In this document: piece by piece, positions 7,700 through 16,131 of the stretch
How the letters are laid out: each line of letters opens with the position of its first letter
Numbering within the stretch: the stretch's first letter is position 1
Origin: Pyramidobacter sp. YE332
GTDB lineage: Bacteria; Synergistota; Synergistia; Synergistales; Dethiosulfovibrionaceae
Assembly: GCF_033060595.1 (NCBI RefSeq)
Contig: NZ_CP133038.1
Coordinates: forward strand, 1,736,001 to 1,800,000
DNA length: 64,000 bases
Direction of reading: 5' to 3'
Translations under genes and position numbers: made by a program
The notes under the pieces: model-generated
Seen by the model: the letters and a program-made list of their open reading frames with translations, nothing else
Databases searched by the model: none
What the model was told of the DNA's origin: nothing

Positions 7700-8527
7700 T
7701 TATCCGAGAATCAGCTCGCCAGCCGTGGAAACGAGCGTCGTTTTGACCAGCGTCACCGCCGGACGCACGCCGCTGCCGCGGATCGCGTTGGTCAGCACGC
7801 GCGCCGCCAGCACGCCCAGTTCTCTGACCGGCACGCGCAGGCAGTTGGCGCGCAGCAGACGCGCCAGCCGTTCGTCGCCGCAGAGCAGGTCGGGGCGTTC
7901 GCCGTCGGGCGAATTCTTCGCCCCGTCCCAGATCACGAACGGTTCGCCGTCGCCCATTTCCGTTTCCAGTTCCGCCAGGAACTCCATCACGGCCGCCGGG
8001 CCGCCGCGATAGCGCACGGGACGACGCCCCGCCAGCGCGCGGACCCGCGCCGAGACGCTCTCGCGCTCCAGCGCCACGCTGAATTGGCCTGCGCACGCCG
8101 ACGGTCCGATGCAGACCACGGGGATTTCCAACGCGCCGAGCTCCCGCGCCTGCGCGCCGAACCAGATTAATCCGTCGGCCTTGCGCCCTTCGACGCGACG
8201 CAGCACGTTGGCGGCCAGCGAGGCGCTGCCGCCCTCAAAAAGGAGCAGCTCCATCTTGCAGCGCGACAGCACGCCGGATACCGCGCTCAGGAACTCGCCC
8301 GTCCACGGCGCGTCCATACGTTCCAGCACCACGCCGATGACGCCGGTGCGTTTGCTGGAAAGTCCGCTGGCCACCGCGTCCAGTTCGTAGCCCAGTTTTT
8401 TTGCCGCTTTCCAGACGCGACCGCGCGTCTCCGCGGAAATGCGCCGGTCGCCCCTCAGCGCGCGGCTGACGGTGCCTTTGTTGACGCCCGCCTCGAGCGC
8501 CACGTCGGCCATCGTGACCCGAGCCAT
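7700..8527 (-). CDS. LacI-family transcriptional regulator
   Basis: The 275-residue protein starts with a LacI-type helix-turn-helix (VTMADVALEAGVNKGTVSRAL) and hinge helix, followed by a periplasmic-binding-like effector domain. The effector domain is about 50 residues shorter than in LacI or PurR. The ATG at 8527 lies 10 bases after the stop of the nucleoside kinase gene, so it is the second gene of that unit. That suggests, but does not prove, control of sugar or nucleoside uptake. The C-terminus (PAVTLVKTTLVSTAGELILG) is complete. Confidence 0.85.
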   Translation of the reverse strand: MARVTMADVALEAGVNKGTVSRALRGDRRISAETRGRVWKAAKKLGYELDAVASGLSSKRTGVIGVVLERMDAPWTGEFLSAVSGVLSRCKMELLLFEGGSASLAANVLRRVEGRKADGLIWFGAQARELGALEIPVVCIGPSACAGQFSVALERESVSARVRALAGRRPVRYRGGPAAVMEFLAELETEMGDGEPFVIWDGAKNSPDGERPDLLCGDERLARLLRANCLRVPVRELGVLAARVLTNAIRGSGVRPAVTLVKTTLVSTAGELILG

Positions 8528-8537
8528 GACGGGCGCC

Positions 8538-10214
8538 TCAGATCTCGATGATGCTGCCGCCGATGAACTCGCGCAGCAGCGAATTGCTGGGCACCAGACG
8601 GGGATCCATGGCCGGCACGAAGCGCAGCATGCGCAGCAGCCGCATCGCCTCGCCGCGCTGGGGCGATTCCTCGCCGACGGAGCGCAGCAAGTTTTCGGCA
8701 TAAGGTTTCATCACCGGCAGCTCGTAGATCAGCGACGAGTTGAACATCACGTCGGCGTTCTTCTGATAGGGGAAGATATATCTTGCCGCGCCGCGTACCA
8801 CCGAGGGCCAGCGGTTCAGCGTCGCCTCGGGCGAGTTGCCGCGGGTGCGGTTGTCGCGGATCAAGCGCCGCAGCAGGCGCAGGTCGGTCGTACTGGTGCG
8901 GGAATGCTGGTCGAGGCAGAGGCTGGTCAGCGGCGAGAGGAACACGCCATAGCGCGCCTGCGGAGGGATCGCCGCCAGCACTTTGTCGTTGAGCCCGTGG
9001 AGTCCCTCGAGGATCAGCACGTCGTCCTTTTCCAGTTTCAGTTCGGCTCCGGCCATGCGACGCCCCTCGTAAAAGTCGAAGCGCGGCAGCCGTACCGTTT
9101 TTCCCGTCAGCAGCGCATGGATGTGCTCGTTCAACAGCTCGGTGTCCACCGCCTCGACCGCCTCGAAGTCGCGCTTGCCGTCCTCGTCGAGCGGGCACTT
9201 GTCGCGGTCCACGAAGTAGTCGTCCAGCGAGATCGCCACGGGGCGCCGGCCGGCCACTTCCAGCTGGATGCGCAGCTTGTGCGACGTGGTCGTCTTGCCG
9301 GAGCCCGACGGGCCGGCGATGGTGATGACGCGGCGCTCGGGGACGCTCAAAAAATCCTGCGTCACCTCGGCGACCTTCTGGGCGTGAAGCGCTTCGGACA
9401 TGAGGATCAGTTCCTTGCCGCCGTCGCGCGCCACCGCTTCGCAGATCTCCACGAGATTGACGACGTGGAGCTTGCGCATCCAGTCGGCGTAGTCGAGAAA
9501 TACCGTCGAAAGCTTGTGCGAAGGCCGGTATTCGGGCAGCCCGCCGCGGCTCAGCGCGACCGGGAAGCGCAGCACGACGCCCGGCGTCAGTTTCGAAAGC
9601 TTGTAAGGACGAAGATAGCCGGTGGAAGGAACCATCGGCGAATAGAAGTGGTCGCGCTCGCCGTCGCAGCAGGCCATCTCCACGGGCAGATCGGACCACA
9701 TATGAGCCAGCAGTTTCGCCTTGTCGGGGCGCTCGTGTTCTTCGAAAAAACGCCGCGCTTCGTCGATCGGCGTCATCTCGGCGCGGATGGGCAAATCGGC
9801 GGCGATGATCCGTTCCATCTCCGCGGCGATGGCGCTGACCTTGTCCGCGGGGATTTCCTCGTCTTCGCCGTTAAGCCGTTCCCCCGGACGGGGCATAAGC
9901 TCCCAGAACGTGCCTTCGGAAATGGAATGGGTGACGCGCAGCCCGCGCCCCAGCACGCGACGGGCGGCAATGGTCAGCACGAAGCTCAGCGAGCTCTGAA
10001 AGACGCTCACGCCCTCCGCCGAGGCCAAGTCGACCCAGCTGATCCGGGCGTTCTTGTCCACGATCCAGTTCAGCGGACGCAGATAATGATTGACGTGCCA
10101 CGCCACCACCGGCACGCCGCTTTGCGAGCCGCCCAAGCGGCGCAACAGTTCCTCGCCGCTTGTCGGCGCGTCGCACGGCACGCTCTTTCCGTCGGGGAAA
10201 AACACGTTAAACAT
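8538..10214 (-). CDS. Nucleoside kinase: TGS/SAD-like domain fused to uridine kinase
   Basis: The 558-residue protein begins with a ThrRS-like TGS segment (residues 1-60) and a threonyl-tRNA synthetase second additional domain (about 60-240). It ends with a uridine kinase/phosphoribulokinase P-loop domain (from about residue 295) with Walker A GPSGSGKTTTS and the ISLDDYFVDRDKCP motif. This fusion is a known family in Thermotoga and anaerobic bacteria that phosphorylates nucleosides. The exact substrate cannot be read from sequence. The ATG at 10214 follows GGAGG. The LacI-type regulator gene follows in the same operon. Confidence 0.85.
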   Translation of the reverse strand: MFNVFFPDGKSVPCDAPTSGEELLRRLGGSQSGVPVVAWHVNHYLRPLNWIVDKNARISWVDLASAEGVSVFQSSLSFVLTIAARRVLGRGLRVTHSISEGTFWELMPRPGERLNGEDEEIPADKVSAIAAEMERIIAADLPIRAEMTPIDEARRFFEEHERPDKAKLLAHMWSDLPVEMACCDGERDHFYSPMVPSTGYLRPYKLSKLTPGVVLRFPVALSRGGLPEYRPSHKLSTVFLDYADWMRKLHVVNLVEICEAVARDGGKELILMSEALHAQKVAEVTQDFLSVPERRVITIAGPSGSGKTTTSHKLRIQLEVAGRRPVAISLDDYFVDRDKCPLDEDGKRDFEAVEAVDTELLNEHIHALLTGKTVRLPRFDFYEGRRMAGAELKLEKDDVLILEGLHGLNDKVLAAIPPQARYGVFLSPLTSLCLDQHSRTSTTDLRLLRRLIRDNRTRGNSPEATLNRWPSVVRGAARYIFPYQKNADVMFNSSLIYELPVMKPYAENLLRSVGEESPQRGEAMRLLRMLRFVPAMDPRLVPSNSLLREFIGGSIIEI

Positions 10215-10267
10215 CTCCCAGCCTCCTCACAGACAGGTCTGCGCGGCGAAATCGTACCGCGCGCATT

Positions 10268-10296
10268 TTGCCTTTTATTATACCGTGTCATACAAT
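10268..10296 (+). promoter_or_regulatory. Promoter for the small ORF at 10347
   Basis: TTGCCT (10268-10273) and TACAAT (10291-10296) are 17 bases apart. A TATAAT on the opposite strand at 10277-10282 may serve the divergent kinase gene, but its -35 is poor. Confidence 0.5.
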
Positions 10297-10346
10297 AATC
10301 GGCGCAGCGCGAGTGAGAAATCTTCGTGCAAAGGAGGCGAACACCC

Positions 10347-10499
10347 ATGGCCGACGGTTTCGAAAGCGACCGCAGCGAAGCCTATTTCAACGGCGGCATG
10401 AAGCCGCGCCCGGCGCCGCGACGCATCGGGGCGGCCGAGAAAAAACGCGGCGGGAAAACGGCCGCGGCGAAACGAAAGGATCCCCGCTCCGGAGGATAA
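10347..10499 (+). CDS. Small basic protein of 50 residues, unknown
   Basis: An ATG at 10347 follows the very strong ribosome site AAGGAGG at 9-base spacing and a credible promoter. The 50-residue product begins MADGFESDRSEAYFNGGMKP and ends in a lysine/arginine-rich tail. It has no membrane segment and no motif I recognise. Its last codons form the left arm of the terminator that ends the unit, so the message is a minimal promoter-ORF-terminator cassette. It could encode a small nucleic-acid binding protein; alternatively the transcript itself may be the product. The strong translation signals favour a real protein. Confidence 0.55.
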   Translation: MADGFESDRSEAYFNGGMKPRPAPRRIGAAEKKRGGKTAAAKRKDPRSGG

Positions 10500-10526
10500 A
10501 AATTTCCTCCGGAGCGGGGATCCTTT
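10475..10526. terminator. Bidirectional terminator
   Basis: A 22-base stem (AAAGGATCCCCGCTCCGGAGGA and its complement) has an 8-base loop and A/T runs on both sides. It serves the small ORF on the plus strand and the gene at 10540 on the minus strand. Confidence 0.9.
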
Positions 10527-10539
10527 TTCGATCCGCGGC

Positions 10540-11025
10540 TTAGCAGTTGATGATGAAGTGTTCGGGTTCGTAAAAGGTCTGGAAGTCGGTGAGGTTGTTC
10601 TCGCGGGCGATGTTTTCCACCTCGTCCTCGCTCTCCACGCTGAAAACGTCCACGCCCTCGTCGGTGTAATTGACGAGCAGGCAGCCGTAGCCTTCCTTGA
10701 CGCCGTCCTTGAAAGCCTGGAGGTACAGTTCCAGCTCGATCAGGTCCTCGAAGAAGATCTCGCTGGACAGTTCGCCTTCGCTCTCCGCGCCTTCCTCGTC
10801 CTCCGTCAGCGCCTGAAGATAGGAAGCGATGCGTTCGTTCATCGTCTGTTCGAACTCGGGGGCGATGTCGAGCTGCATCTCGTTCTCGTTCAGCTCCCTG
10901 AAACTGCCGGCCGGCTTCCCTTCAAGCCACAGCTCGCCGGAATACAGAAGGCTCTCGTCGTTGTCCCGCTCGGCCAGATTGTGGATTTCCACCCCGTTGA
11001 TCGACGCGTGCTCGATGTCTTTCAT
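10540..11025 (-). CDS. Acidic cytosolic protein, unknown function
   Basis: I do not recognise this 161-residue protein. It is strongly acidic, with glutamate/aspartate runs around residues 75-90, and has no signal peptide or membrane segment. The C-terminal third (GYGCLLVNYTDEGVDVFSV then DFQTFYEPEHFIINC) looks like a small alpha-beta domain. The ATG at 11025 has AAGGAGA about 10 bases upstream. It is transcribed alone toward the bidirectional terminator, with the AEC transporter upstream in the same direction. Length and composition suggest a conserved lineage-specific protein rather than a chance ORF. Confidence 0.7.
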   Translation of the reverse strand: MKDIEHASINGVEIHNLAERDNDESLLYSGELWLEGKPAGSFRELNENEMQLDIAPEFEQTMNERIASYLQALTEDEEGAESEGELSSEIFFEDLIELELYLQAFKDGVKEGYGCLLVNYTDEGVDVFSVESEDEVENIARENNLTDFQTFYEPEHFIINC

Positions 11026-11137
11026 TTTAGAAGGTCTCCTTCCCGGAACTTTCATTCCTCGGAATGCTGTCACTCATTTTACCCGAATCGGAGCGTAACC
11101 GCCAGCCTCCTTTTCGCGGAGCCGCCTTTTTTTAGAC

Positions 11138-12064
11138 TCATAACAGGAAACGGATCACCAGCGGCAGCGTCAGCACCGACAGCATCGTGCTGACCATGAC
11201 GGCGCGGGCCGTATAATCGCCGTCCATGCCCATGGCTTCGGCCATTGGAAACGTGTTCATGGCCACCGGCATGGCCATGACGAGGATGCAGGTTTTCACC
11301 ATCTCGGGCTGAGACGGGAAAAATCTAAAACCCAGCGCGAGGATCAGCGGCGAAATGATCAGACGTACGATCATGTCGGGCCAGACCTGAAGCAGATCGC
11401 GCCGCAGCTCGCCGGGCTTGAGCTTCATGCCCAGCGTTATCAGCGCCAGCCCGGTGCCGAGGTCGCCGAGAATCTTCAGCGACAGGTCGAGCCAGCGCGG
11501 CAGAGGCAGGCCGACGCCCACATTCCAAAGCGCTCCCAACACGATGCTGAGCACCACGGGATTACGGCTCAGCGAGCGGAAAACGCGCCGCAGGGAATCC
11601 TTTCTCAGCCCGCCGTGAAGCACGATCAGACCGCTGACGGCAGAAAAAATTTCAAAACCCGCCACGGAAAGCGCCATGAAGCGCCCGTAATATTCGAGCG
11701 CGCCTTCGCCCCAGAGCATGACCACAGCCGGCATGCCCATAAACATGTTGTTCGAGCGGATCGCCATCATCACCGAGGCAGCTTTGCGCCGCGCGTCGCC
11801 GCGCCGAAAACGCTCGCTCAGCCAGGCGCAGAAGATCATGCCCAAGTAGCCGCCGTACAGCGCAAGGACGAAATTGACGTCGCCAAGACCGCGGGCGCTG
11901 ACCGACAGCGTGATGCGGAAAACCAGGCAGGGCGCGGCCACATAAAAAACAACGCGCCCCATCTGCGAGCCGCCCTCGTCGTTCAAGATCCCCACGCGCT
12001 TCAACCCCCACCCCGTCATGATGCAGCACATGATGGGCAGGATCAACAGAAAACCGCCAAGCAT
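11138..12064 (-). CDS. AEC-family (auxin efflux carrier-like) transporter
   Basis: This 308-residue integral membrane protein has about ten hydrophobic helices and the AEC/BART-fold organisation: helices 1-5, a central loop with RNPVVLSIVLGALWN, then helices 6-10. Bacterial members export or exchange malate, other organic acids or amino acids; the substrate is not readable here. The ATG at 12064 follows GGCGGAGG. It is divergent from the phosphohexomutase gene, with 167 bases between the start codons. Confidence 0.85.
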   Translation of the reverse strand: MLGGFLLILPIMCCIMTGWGLKRVGILNDEGGSQMGRVVFYVAAPCLVFRITLSVSARGLGDVNFVLALYGGYLGMIFCAWLSERFRRGDARRKAASVMMAIRSNNMFMGMPAVVMLWGEGALEYYGRFMALSVAGFEIFSAVSGLIVLHGGLRKDSLRRVFRSLSRNPVVLSIVLGALWNVGVGLPLPRWLDLSLKILGDLGTGLALITLGMKLKPGELRRDLLQVWPDMIVRLIISPLILALGFRFFPSQPEMVKTCILVMAMPVAMNTFPMAEAMGMDGDYTARAVMVSTMLSVLTLPLVIRFLL

Positions 12065-12141
12065 GACCTCAGCACCTCCGCCGGAAAATGTTTTTCATTA
12101 TAAATTTTCCGGCGGAAAAAGGGAACCCCGCTTCGATCCGA

Positions 12142-12170
12142 TTGTCGAAGCTTCCCCGAGACGATATAAT
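12142..12170 (+). promoter_or_regulatory. Promoter of the phosphohexomutase-ybaK-selenoprotein operon
   Basis: TTGTCG (12142-12147) and a perfect TATAAT (12165-12170) are separated by 17 bases, about 55 bases before the ATG at 12232. Confidence 0.75.
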
Positions 12171-12231
12171 GGACTTGAAATATGAGACGGCATTCCCGAT
12201 CAGACCATCCAGAAAGAAGGAAAAATCCATC

Positions 12232-13614
12232 ATGATCCCGGTTCCTTCCCGCATTTTTCGCGAGTACGACATCCGCGGCGAAGCCGAGAGCGAACTGACC
12301 GACGAAAACGTGCGGGCGGTCGCGCGCGCCTACGGCACGTATTTGAAACGCGCCGGTATCCTCAAAGCCACCGTAGGCGGCGACGTACGCCTGTCCACCG
12401 AGCGGATCCGCGCCGCCGCCATCGAAGGCCTGCGCTCCTGCGGCGTCGACGTCGTCGACCTCGGCACGGTGACCACGCCCATGCTCTACTGGAGCTTCTT
12501 CCGCTTCGGCGTCGACGGCGGCGTCATGATCACCGGCAGTCACAATCCGAAGGACATGAACGGCCTCAAGCTGGGGTTCAAAAAAGCCACGCTGTTCGGC
12601 GAAGAAATCCAGAAGATCCGCCGCATGGCGCAGACGGGCGACTTCGACCTCGCCGCCGCGCCGGGAGCGCTGGAAAAAGCCGACATCGCCGACGGATACG
12701 TCGCCATGCTGACGGAAAAAGTGCGTCTGCCGCGGCCGATGAAGATCGTCATCGACCCCGCCAACGGCACGGCGGCGCTGTTCGCCGGCAGATTCTTCAA
12801 AGCCCTCGGCTGCGACGTCACCGCCCTGTACGACACGCCCGACGGCACCTTTCCCAACCACCATCCCGATCCTCAGAAGAAGGAGAACATGCGGGACTTG
12901 GCGCGCACAGTCGTGGAGGTCGGCGCCGAGGCCGGCTTCGGCTTCGACGGCGACGCCGACCGTATCGGCGTCGTCGACAACGAAGGCGGGATCGTCGGCG
13001 GCGACATTCTCATGGCCCTGTTCTGGCGCGAGATCCTGCCCAAACATCCCGGCGCCACCGCCATCATCGAAGTGAAATGCTCCAAAGCGCTCGAAGAAGA
13101 AGTGCGCCGCCTCGGCGGCAAACCCTATTATTACAAAGCCGGCCATTCGCTGATCAAGGCCGAGATGAAGCGCATCGGCGCGCCCTTCGCCGGCGAATAT
13201 TCGGGACACATGTTCTTCGCCGATGAATATTACGGCTACGACGATTCCTTCTACGCCGCCGCCCGGCTGCTGCGCCTCGTCGCCGCCGGCCGCGAGACGC
13301 TGGCGCAGATGCGCGCCTCGATCCCCGCCTACTGCCACACCGAGGAGATGCGCATCGACTGCCCCGACGAGCGCAAGTTCGAGGAGATGAAGCAGATCAC
13401 CGCGCAGGCGCTCAAAGACCACGACGCCATCACCGTCGACGGCGTGCGCATCCTCTACGACGGCGGCTGGGGGCTGATCCGCGCCTCCAACACCCAGCCC
13501 GTGCTGGCCGTCAGGTGCGAAGGCACGACGCCCGAGAAGCGCGACCAGATCGCCGCCGACATCCGCGCCCGCATCCTTCGCGCCGGACTGCCCGACTTCC
13601 AATGGAAAATGTAA
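12232..13614 (+). CDS. Phosphomannomutase/phosphoglucomutase
   Basis: This is a 460-residue alpha-D-phosphohexomutase that interconverts 1- and 6-phosphates of mannose or glucose. All four signature loops are visible: phosphoserine loop TGSHNPKDMNG (near residue 102), metal loop GFDGDADRIG, sugar loop GEYSGHMFF and the C-terminal phosphate-binding RASNTQPVLAVRCEG. The GEYSGH sugar loop fits the dual-specificity PMM/PGM group rather than GlmM, which is encoded separately at 37289. The ATG at 12232 follows AAGGA. It heads a three-gene operon ending at 14498. Confidence 0.92.
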   Translation: MIPVPSRIFREYDIRGEAESELTDENVRAVARAYGTYLKRAGILKATVGGDVRLSTERIRAAAIEGLRSCGVDVVDLGTVTTPMLYWSFFRFGVDGGVMITGSHNPKDMNGLKLGFKKATLFGEEIQKIRRMAQTGDFDLAAAPGALEKADIADGYVAMLTEKVRLPRPMKIVIDPANGTAALFAGRFFKALGCDVTALYDTPDGTFPNHHPDPQKKENMRDLARTVVEVGAEAGFGFDGDADRIGVVDNEGGIVGGDILMALFWREILPKHPGATAIIEVKCSKALEEEVRRLGGKPYYYKAGHSLIKAEMKRIGAPFAGEYSGHMFFADEYYGYDDSFYAAARLLRLVAAGRETLAQMRASIPAYCHTEEMRIDCPDERKFEEMKQITAQALKDHDAITVDGVRILYDGGWGLIRASNTQPVLAVRCEGTTPEKRDQIAADIRARILRAGLPDFQWKM

Positions 13615-13624
13615 GGAGACTGTC

Positions 13625-14107
13625 ATGACCGATCCCGTTGAAAAAGTGCAAAAGGCTCTCGACGAACTTCACTACGAAGGGAGCATCATCCACAGCGACG
13701 CCACCATCTTCACCGTCGAAGACGCTTCCAAAGCGATCGGCGTCACGCCGGGCGAGATCCTCAAGAGCCTGATCTTCATGGTCGACGGACAGCCCTGGCT
13801 CGTGCTCATGTCCGGTCCGAACAAAGTCCATTCGGGCAAGATCAAGCGGCTCAGCCAGGGACATCGCGTCACTATGGCTTCGCCCGACTACGTTTTCGAG
13901 AACTTCGGTTTCAGAATCGGCGGCGTGCCGCCCCTCGGCTATCCGCGGACGCTGCCCGCGCTGCTGGACGAGGATTTGTGGAATTTTTCCATTGTCTGGG
14001 CTGCGGCCGGCACCGACCACGCTTTCTTTCCCATCGCCCCGGAAACGCTGCGAGAATACACCCAGGGACAGAAAGCGGCCGTCAAGAAAGAGCCCCCTCA
14101 GCCGTGA
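13625..14107 (+). CDS. ybaK: YbaK/EbsC-family aminoacyl-tRNA deacylase
   Basis: This 160-residue protein has the YbaK/ProX editing-domain fold, with a central VTPGEILKSLIFMVDG segment and the IGGVPPLGY loop. Relatives hydrolyse mischarged Cys-tRNA(Pro) or similar misacylated tRNAs. It starts 11 bases after the mutase stop, so it is co-transcribed. The last 15 residues are a hydrophilic tail. The precise tRNA and amino acid cannot be assigned from sequence. Confidence 0.85.
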   Translation: MTDPVEKVQKALDELHYEGSIIHSDATIFTVEDASKAIGVTPGEILKSLIFMVDGQPWLVLMSGPNKVHSGKIKRLSQGHRVTMASPDYVFENFGFRIGGVPPLGYPRTLPALLDEDLWNFSIVWAAAGTDHAFFPIAPETLREYTQGQKAAVKKEPPQP

Positions 14108-14159
14108 TCTTCCGCCCCTTCTTCCATCCTGACGATGAAAGAACAGAAAGGAGCTTCCC

Positions 14160-14498
14160 ATGAAAACTCCGGCACTCAAGATCTATCGCGAACGTCCCAT
14201 TATGGGCTGCGGCTGAAGCACCGCCATCTACACCGAGAACGAGTTGAAACATTTTCCCGGTGCAGCCAACCGCGTCGCGGTTGGGCAGCTTTACATGAAG
14301 CTCAAAGAAGAGTATGGTCCCCGCCTCGACATCAACTTCTACGACCCGCGCTGTTTCGTATTTCTCTTCGACACGCTGCGCTATCGCCTGCGCGGCGACG
14401 AAGTCACCTGGGTGCTGAACGGCAAGGTGATCTTCCGCGGCATTCCCGAGTGGGAAAAACTGAAAGACGCTATCGACGGCGTCCTTCCAGCCTCGTAG
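14160..14498 (+). CDS. Predicted selenoprotein, thioredoxin-like fold, GCGU redox motif
   Basis: An ATG at 14160 preceded by AAGGAG (8-base spacing) opens a frame that meets TGA at codon 19 (14214-14216) and continues in the same frame to a TAG at 14498, giving 112 residues. Both sides of the TGA read as protein: KIYRERPIMGCG, then [U]STAIYTENELKHFPG, then LYMKLKEEYG, LDINFYDPR, VTWVLNGKVIFRGIPEW. This beta-alpha-beta-alpha-beta-beta-alpha order fits a thioredoxin-like fold, with the redox centre Cys17-Gly-Sec19 at the usual place. No good start exists after the TGA. A hairpin follows the TGA. It is the last gene of its operon. The alternative, a pseudogene with a nonsense mutation, is less likely because TGA sits exactly at the redox position. 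Confidence 0.75.
14214..14262 (+). promoter_or_regulatory. UGA codon and candidate bacterial SECIS hairpin
   Basis: Fourteen bases after the TGA, CACCGAGAA (14231-14239) can pair with the UUUC-C-CGGUG region ending at 14262, with one mismatch. The apical loop then begins about 24 bases after the TGA, within the range reported for bacterial SECIS elements. This fold was made by eye. Confidence 0.45.
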
Positions 14499-14506
14499 AT
14501 ACAAGA

Positions 14507-14550
14507 TGAGACCGTCCCGGCCTGCAGCGGGCCGAGACGGTCTCTTTTTT
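14507..14550 (+). terminator. Terminator after the selenoprotein gene
   Basis: The stem GAGACCGTCCCGGCC pairs with GGGCCGAGACGGTCTC around a small loop and is followed by TTTTTT. Confidence 0.9.
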
Positions 14551-14613
14551 CGTATCCGCGTGAAAACGAACTCGATGCCGATTTTACTTAAAAAATTTAA
14601 TTGGGACTCACCA

Positions 14614-15936
14614 TCAGTCGTGATAGCGCAGATCGATGCGCAGGATCCGCCGCGGACGGCCTGCCGCGGCCTGCGGCTCCTTTCCCAGCACGGTCAGATA
14701 GCGAAACTCCTCCAGCTTCTGCAGCAGCCTGTTCATGCTGCGCAGCGACAGCGAGCAGTAACGCGCCAGTTCGGACGAAGTGACCGTGTCGGTCCGGTAT
14801 TGCAGAAGGGCCTGCTCGATCTTGCTCAGCGATCTGATCCCGATCCCGGTCTGCACGGAGATCTGGCGCAGATTTTCGTTGAACAGCCCTTTCGCGTCGG
14901 GATCGCCCGACAGCGAGATCGGGCCGAAAAAATGCCCTCTCTCGTCAAGACCGTAACAGCAAGATGCCGGGCTTCTTCGGCTTCTCTGCTGCGCCTTGTC
15001 GGCCGCGTAACGGGCCTCCCGGGCCGTATACCCGATGCCGATGCCCGCCGAAATCTTCTCCAGACAGGGATTTTGAAAGGGCATGTGCAGCAGACTGAGA
15101 CCGGTGAAGTTCCCCGTCTCGGCCATCAGCGTCCTCAGATCGCACGCCACGTAATAGTCAGCCATGTCCGTCTGAAACACGGCGCCGCCGAGATGCTGCG
15201 CAAAATAGCAGACGGACTCGCCGATCTGCGCCTGCAGTCTCAGCGTCTGCAGCTCGCTGTACATGTGCATCTCGCGGCTCAGCTGGAATTCCGGCCGGAT
15301 CACGACCACCGCGGGAAGGTTTCTTTCGGCAACGGTGATCTGATGTCTCAGCAGCAAAAACTGGAGCTTCTGCTGCAGAAGAGAAAAATTCGGACCGGTC
15401 TTGATCGAAGGGATCCCCATCGCCCGAAGTTTTTCGTAGATCTTCTCCAGTCCCGTCACGCACAGATCCGCCCTGCCGGTGCGGTAATTTTCCGCGTGAT
15501 ATTGAACGACCTGCTGAAAATAATCTTCGGCCATGATGTCAAAGCGGGTATTGTAAAGCCGCACGCTTTCTTCGGTCCCCTTCAGCTCTTCGCGTATCTC
15601 TTCGATGATTTCATCGTCAAAACCGTCCATGCTGACGTTCTGGATCCTGTTTTTGTATTTCAGTCCCGCCTTGACGAGCGCGCACATGGTCGACAGCATG
15701 TTGCGCGGCATAAAATCCCACGGGACCGCGGGTTGGAGCAGAGACGTCGCGTACAGATAAGGCGTCTGTCCCGTGAAAAGCAGAGCGTCGCATTTCCTCT
15801 CGTTTTCTTCGATCAGTTTTATCGCCTCGTGAAAATCCCGATACGCCAGAGGCATCAGCTGTACGGAAAACCGAGCCGATCTTTTCTGCAGGATTCTCAG
15901 ACTTGTCTCGGGGCCAATCACGCCAATGATCATCAT
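14614..15936 (-). CDS. Regulator with GGDEF-like region and C-terminal winged helix
   Basis: The 440-residue protein starts with a Rossmann-like N-terminal segment (MMIIGVIGPETSLRILQK). A long middle region includes SAGIGIGYTAREARYAADKA, which resembles the tail of degenerate GGDEF domains. It ends with a winged helix at about residues 370-430 (VTSSELARYCSLSLRSMNRLLQKLE). I do not know a characterised relative; it resembles transcription factors found beside transporter and amidohydrolase genes in anaerobes. The start is one of two adjacent ATGs (15936 or 15933) after GAGGGA. It is divergent from the transporter at 16132 and probably controls it. Confidence 0.7.
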   Translation of the reverse strand: MMIIGVIGPETSLRILQKRSARFSVQLMPLAYRDFHEAIKLIEENERKCDALLFTGQTPYLYATSLLQPAVPWDFMPRNMLSTMCALVKAGLKYKNRIQNVSMDGFDDEIIEEIREELKGTEESVRLYNTRFDIMAEDYFQQVVQYHAENYRTGRADLCVTGLEKIYEKLRAMGIPSIKTGPNFSLLQQKLQFLLLRHQITVAERNLPAVVVIRPEFQLSREMHMYSELQTLRLQAQIGESVCYFAQHLGGAVFQTDMADYYVACDLRTLMAETGNFTGLSLLHMPFQNPCLEKISAGIGIGYTAREARYAADKAQQRSRRSPASCCYGLDERGHFFGPISLSGDPDAKGLFNENLRQISVQTGIGIRSLSKIEQALLQYRTDTVTSSELARYCSLSLRSMNRLLQKLEEFRYLTVLGKEPQAAAGRPRRILRIDLRYHD

Positions 15937-16011
15937 CGTTCCCTCGCGATAGAGAAATCTTGCCCGTTCCGCATGGTTCGGACATGCCGCTTCATTGTAC
16001 GCGGCCATTGC

Positions 16012-16031
16012 ATTAAGGTCAAATTAAGGTC
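16012..16031. promoter_or_regulatory. Direct repeat between divergent regulator and transporter
   Basis: ATTAAGGTC occurs at 16012-16020 and again at 16023-16031, an 11-base period or one helical turn. It lies about 25 bases upstream of a TATAAT (16056-16061) facing the transporter. This is a plausible operator for the divergent regulator at 14614. Confidence 0.45.
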
Positions 16032-16131
16032 GTTTTATAGCATCCAAGACGCCCATATAATGAAATAAGCAGTGAATTTATTTTTACAAACGAATTCATT
16101 GCGCTTCATTCCCGAAAAGGAGGTTCTCTTC

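Noticed and set aside
14244-14498. Treating the selenoprotein gene as an ORF that starts after the TGA at a TTG
   Set aside because: No ribosome site precedes it, and the upstream 18 codons, start codon and AAGGAG site would be left unexplained.
14135-14509. 124-codon plus-strand frame across the selenoprotein region
   Set aside because: Arginine-rich shadow frame without natural composition; the overlapping frame from 14160 with its TGA explains the conserved-looking sequence better.
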